Of a stretch of 64,000 nt of DNA, positions 61,284 through 64,000 are shown piece by piece. Source of the DNA: Telopea speciosissima (taxonomy: Eukaryota > Streptophyta > Magnoliopsida > Proteales > Proteaceae); the NCBI RefSeq assembly GCF_018873765.1, contig NC_057919.1:64102984-64166983 (forward strand). Reading direction: 5' to 3'. The position numbers and the translations under genes are program-made. Each line of letters begins with the position of its first letter. Within the stretch, counting starts at the first letter, position 1. Below the pieces are notes generated by a model. It was not told the origin of the DNA. It saw only the letters and a program-made list of their open reading frames with translations, and did no database searches.

Positions 61284-62100
61284 GAATATCCTCCTCTGTT
61301 TAATAGCTCAAACAAGGGCGGATGGAAGAGATTTGTTCAGACTGTCATAGGTCCGTACGGGTTGTTCATCAAGTTTTTCATTTGTCCGTGACACATCGCA
61401 TCTCAAACCTCAAAACTCAAGCATTGTTGAACCGACGAATTCGTGGGCACAAAATCCAATTCATCAATTTCTTGAAAGTGATCGTAAGAACAAGTCCTAT
61501 AAAATTTCAAATGAGGTTTAAAAGCAGAGAAGACTCCACCAATATTTAAGATCTAAGTGGAATTATTTTAATTTTAATGGTACCTTACTTCGTCCTTGAG
61601 GACAAGGCCCTTTTTTGTTAGAAGGGAGGAATGCTTCTTTTTTTTCGGTAATAAAAGTGAGGAATTGTTACATGCCTCAATTGCACCATGCATATATGGG
61701 TTATTATTATCATGTATTGATAGGTTAATTAAGATGAGATGGTGCAGATTAGTTATTAGTTGTTACGTGTTGAATGAAGATGATGTGGAGTAGTTATCTA
61801 TAATTTAGTAGCAATGGTGTAAGTGGAATCATGTAATAGCTAGTCTAGGCAACCCTATTTAATCATATTGTGTATGGAGGGGTGACCTACTTTTTGAATC
61901 CTAAATTATCTCTTAAAATTATCCAAGAAGAAGTTGACTACCTCCCAATAAATCAAACGTCTGTAAAACCAAACCCCTTTTACTCTCTTCCACCTTATTT
62001 TCTCTCTTTTCCTATTCTCTGTATTTTATCTATCTCTCTCATCTCATCTATCTCTCTCATCTCATCTCCCACCACGCACCAAAAATTATAGAGATACGTA
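61284..62100 (+). mobile_element. Gypsy retrotransposon 3' end relic
   Basis: A broken frame reads QALLNRRIRGHKIQFINFL (near 61412-61470), like the chromodomain region at the end of gypsy integrases. Later CGTCCTTGAGGACAAGGCC (61591-61609, reading VLEDKA) gives the usual last words of these polyproteins. A polypurine tract GAAGGGAGGAATG (about 61621-61633) follows, and then LTR-like sequence. Stops fill the frame, so it is a relic. The TRIM-like element lies immediately before it. Confidence 0.6.
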
Positions 62101-63563
62101 TCACGCCCAATATTATACCAATACGTTAAACCATGGACGGAAGTGGGACAGCAATGAGCAAACTAACGTTCCAATCATTTTGATGCCTCAGATAAACGAA
62201 CTCACAAGTCACAAGCTTCCTTGGACACATGATAACAAGGAACCGAACGGTTGGAACTAGGAAGTCGGGAAGCTACTTTTAACAGTCCAAAAACTGAAAA
62301 AGAAAGAGGAAAAGGGAAGACAAAAGACAAGCTCTTGTCCTTTTATTTTTCTGAACAGTCTTAAGGTTCTATCTAAACACGTACGCTACCAAACAGGAAA
62401 TCAGGGATTGTCCCCTGCGCAAGTCACGGTGTATCCACTGGGCTCCCTTCTCTCTGATTCTCCCAAACGCAAAATATGGATATAAGACCAAAACCTAATA
62501 CATCCTCAGCCATGTGCGCAGATTGGTTTTGTCAAATTAAGATTTATGTCATTATAAGCAAAGTTGTAGGACCCACAAAGATCACACTATAAAAAAATTA
62601 TATTCACAGTAAAGTAGGGAACAATAGAATCGAAGTCCTCGATTAGGTATTCCTTAATACGTCCTGTAGGCACGTGAGCGATGGAGACTGACACACACCA
62701 GCTCCCCTGAGTCCTTATAGTTTGTCTATATTCTTCAGAGAACCTTTTTCTAGGAACCAGTGAACCACCGGTGTGGTCGGTATCAGTCTCATTAATGTTT
62801 TATGGAGAAGAGACATCAGGTCACACTTCCACAGACCCAACTCTAATCAAGGTTCTTAAACTCAGAACCGGGTCCAGCCGGTTTCTATTCCAATTCAGCC
62901 AGATTCGGTCGGAATTGGCCTGAAACAAACTGAACCTTAAAAACCCAACATGTATCGGCCACTCTGGGTCGGCTGATTAGCCAAACGCATCAAAGTTTAG
63001 GTACAGATGGGGTAAGGTTGGGTTGAGTGCACCAGCTTGGTTGCAAACATCCTATCTATTTTTGTGTGATATTTTTGGCTACGATAATTAGAGGCTGCTA
63101 CAAAAGTCTGTATTTAGAAGGTCTCTAGTAGACCAAAAATACAGAAGGTAGACTTTATCAAATTTCATATTGTACATTATACCCTTAAGGCATGCATTCA
63201 GTGAAGAGATGGATAAATATAGGGAAAGTTTTCCTTCACCCACAGTGAAGGGTTCACCCACGAATTTATGATCATTACTCCTTCCCCCCACCCATATATG
63301 TTGGAGGTCCGAATGCTCTTCCGTGTTCCCAGACACCAATCCAAGTGCAATGAAGACCATTGGCTTAAGAAAAAATGAACTCACCCCAATTTGAAGACCT
63401 CAAACTCTCTTGGAAGTCAATAATAGACTGAACATTCCTTGGACAAAGCTCAACTGGCCCTATAGCTCCTGCAAACACAACACAAGTAAATTGAATTATT
63501 TGCAAAAGAGCACAAGGATAAACAAGAAGCTGCTTGATAACCTTACATTCATAATTCTTTGAG
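62101..63563. other. Intergenic, and probable 3' flank of the minus-strand gene at the right
   Basis: No independent gene is supported. Around 62840-62960 GGTCCAGCCGGTTTC and TTCGGTCGGAATTGG words look like a degenerate MITE. The minus-strand frames at 63088-63384 and 63365-63667 show no motif. The part next to 63564 is likely 3'UTR or a 3' intron of the neighbouring gene. Confidence 0.4.
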
Positions 63564-63998
63564 TTAGACACTGCGAGGAAGCCGCTGCAACTCCAAAGCC
63601 ACAAGTGAAGCAGCATTAGCAACTCCAGGTATACTACAGCGTCTAAGATCAGATATAATGACTTCAATTCTGGTAATCTCTGGTATTGAAATTGATAATA
63701 TCATTGCCTGAGACAAGTACTGCCTACACGAGTAACCAACAGCATGCAGCATGCGTAGCAACATTAAACCGGAAGCCACACGGCGCAATGAATCCAAGAC
63801 CATAGTAACCTTTGGAAGATTAGTCAACAGACCCATAGTGCCTTCCCTCGGTGCTGCCTTGAGTAACAAAATCACACATTCAGATGCCAAATCTGCGACC
63901 TGTGCTTCATGAGATGCACACAACTCCAGGAACACACCAACATTACTGCCAAACTCAGCAATATCCTTTATGTAGTCCTGCTGCTCAAGTGCACTGCT
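63564..63998 (-). CDS. Last exon of an unidentified helical-repeat-like protein (partial)
   Basis: The minus-strand frame is open from the window edge (63998) to a TAA at 63564. It encodes 144 residues beginning SSALEQQDYIKDIAEFGSN. The sequence is a run of amphipathic helices (VADLASECVILLLKAAP, VTMVLDSLRRVASGLMLLR, MLHAVGYSCRQYLSQAMIL, CSIPGVANAASLVALELQRL), which fits an armadillo/HEAT-like superhelix. It lacks any residue pattern I can tie to a named protein. Codon composition and the long clean frame support a real gene. The start and the rest of the protein lie beyond the right edge. The stop may be read directly, or a further splice could follow. Confidence 0.7.
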   Translation of the reverse strand, partial: SSALEQQDYIKDIAEFGSNVGVFLELCASHEAQVADLASECVILLLKAAPREGTMGLLTNLPKVTMVLDSLRRVASGLMLLRMLHAVGYSCRQYLSQAMILSISIPEITRIEVIISDLRRCSIPGVANAASLVALELQRLPRSV

Positions 63999-64000
63999 TG

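Overview
This is plant nuclear DNA, almost certainly from a eudicot. The window is AT-rich. Its genes are split by GT-AG introns and encode plant-specific products: a plastid-type acyl carrier protein, a NETWORKED actin-binding protein, an arabinogalactan protein and a PHT4 anion transporter. The space between genes is filled by plant transposons (copia and other LTR elements, RTE LINE tails, hAT and Mutator-type MITEs). I cannot name the species from sequence alone.

Layout. From 1 to 12.1 kb the window is a nest of retrotransposon debris: a TIR element (385-1076), a minus-strand LTR with primer-binding site and gag start (2716-4131), and an internally deleted copia element with both LTRs (9400-10922). 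At 12.36-14.63 kb lie the last five exons of adenylosuccinate lyase on the plus strand; the 5' half is not in the window and several very conserved residues are changed. At 16.5-18.3 kb is a minus-strand copia pol relic holding a 147-bp near-perfect palindrome. At 19.0-24.1 kb is a complete eight-exon PHT4 transporter gene (537 aa, plus strand). From 24.1 to 32.5 kb there are repeats only, including two neighbouring Mutator-type MITEs with perfect 9-bp target duplications. At 42.8-46.3 kb is a complete four-exon plastid acyl carrier protein gene (141 aa, plus). At 53.0-55.2 kb is a NET3-type gene (256 aa, plus) with a probable 5'UTR intron. At 56.0-56.4 kb is a single-exon classical arabinogalactan protein gene (141 aa, minus). 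From 56.9 to 62.1 kb there are hAT-type elements, a TRIM and a gypsy 3' remnant. At 63.56-64.0 kb the last exon of a helical-repeat-like gene enters from the right (minus).

The most interesting content lies at 32.5-51.1 kb. Three Mutator-like elements with long terminal inverted repeats each enclose broken pieces of ordinary plant genes, the structure of Pack-MULEs. One (32555-33928) joins a matrix-metalloproteinase prodomain piece to the front of a nepenthesin-like aspartic protease. One (40079-41633) carries exon 1 of a LONELY GUY cytokinin-activating enzyme. One (about 49988-51110) carries exon 1 of a YqgF/RuvC-like gene. Two of the three keep 9-bp flanking duplications with 8 of 9 bases matching. 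They surround the intact acyl carrier protein gene. The captured pieces carry stops or frameshifts, so they are relics and not working genes.

The intact genes are unrelated single genes, as is normal in a plant chromosome. No operon-like system, CRISPR array or clear tRNA or rRNA gene was seen.
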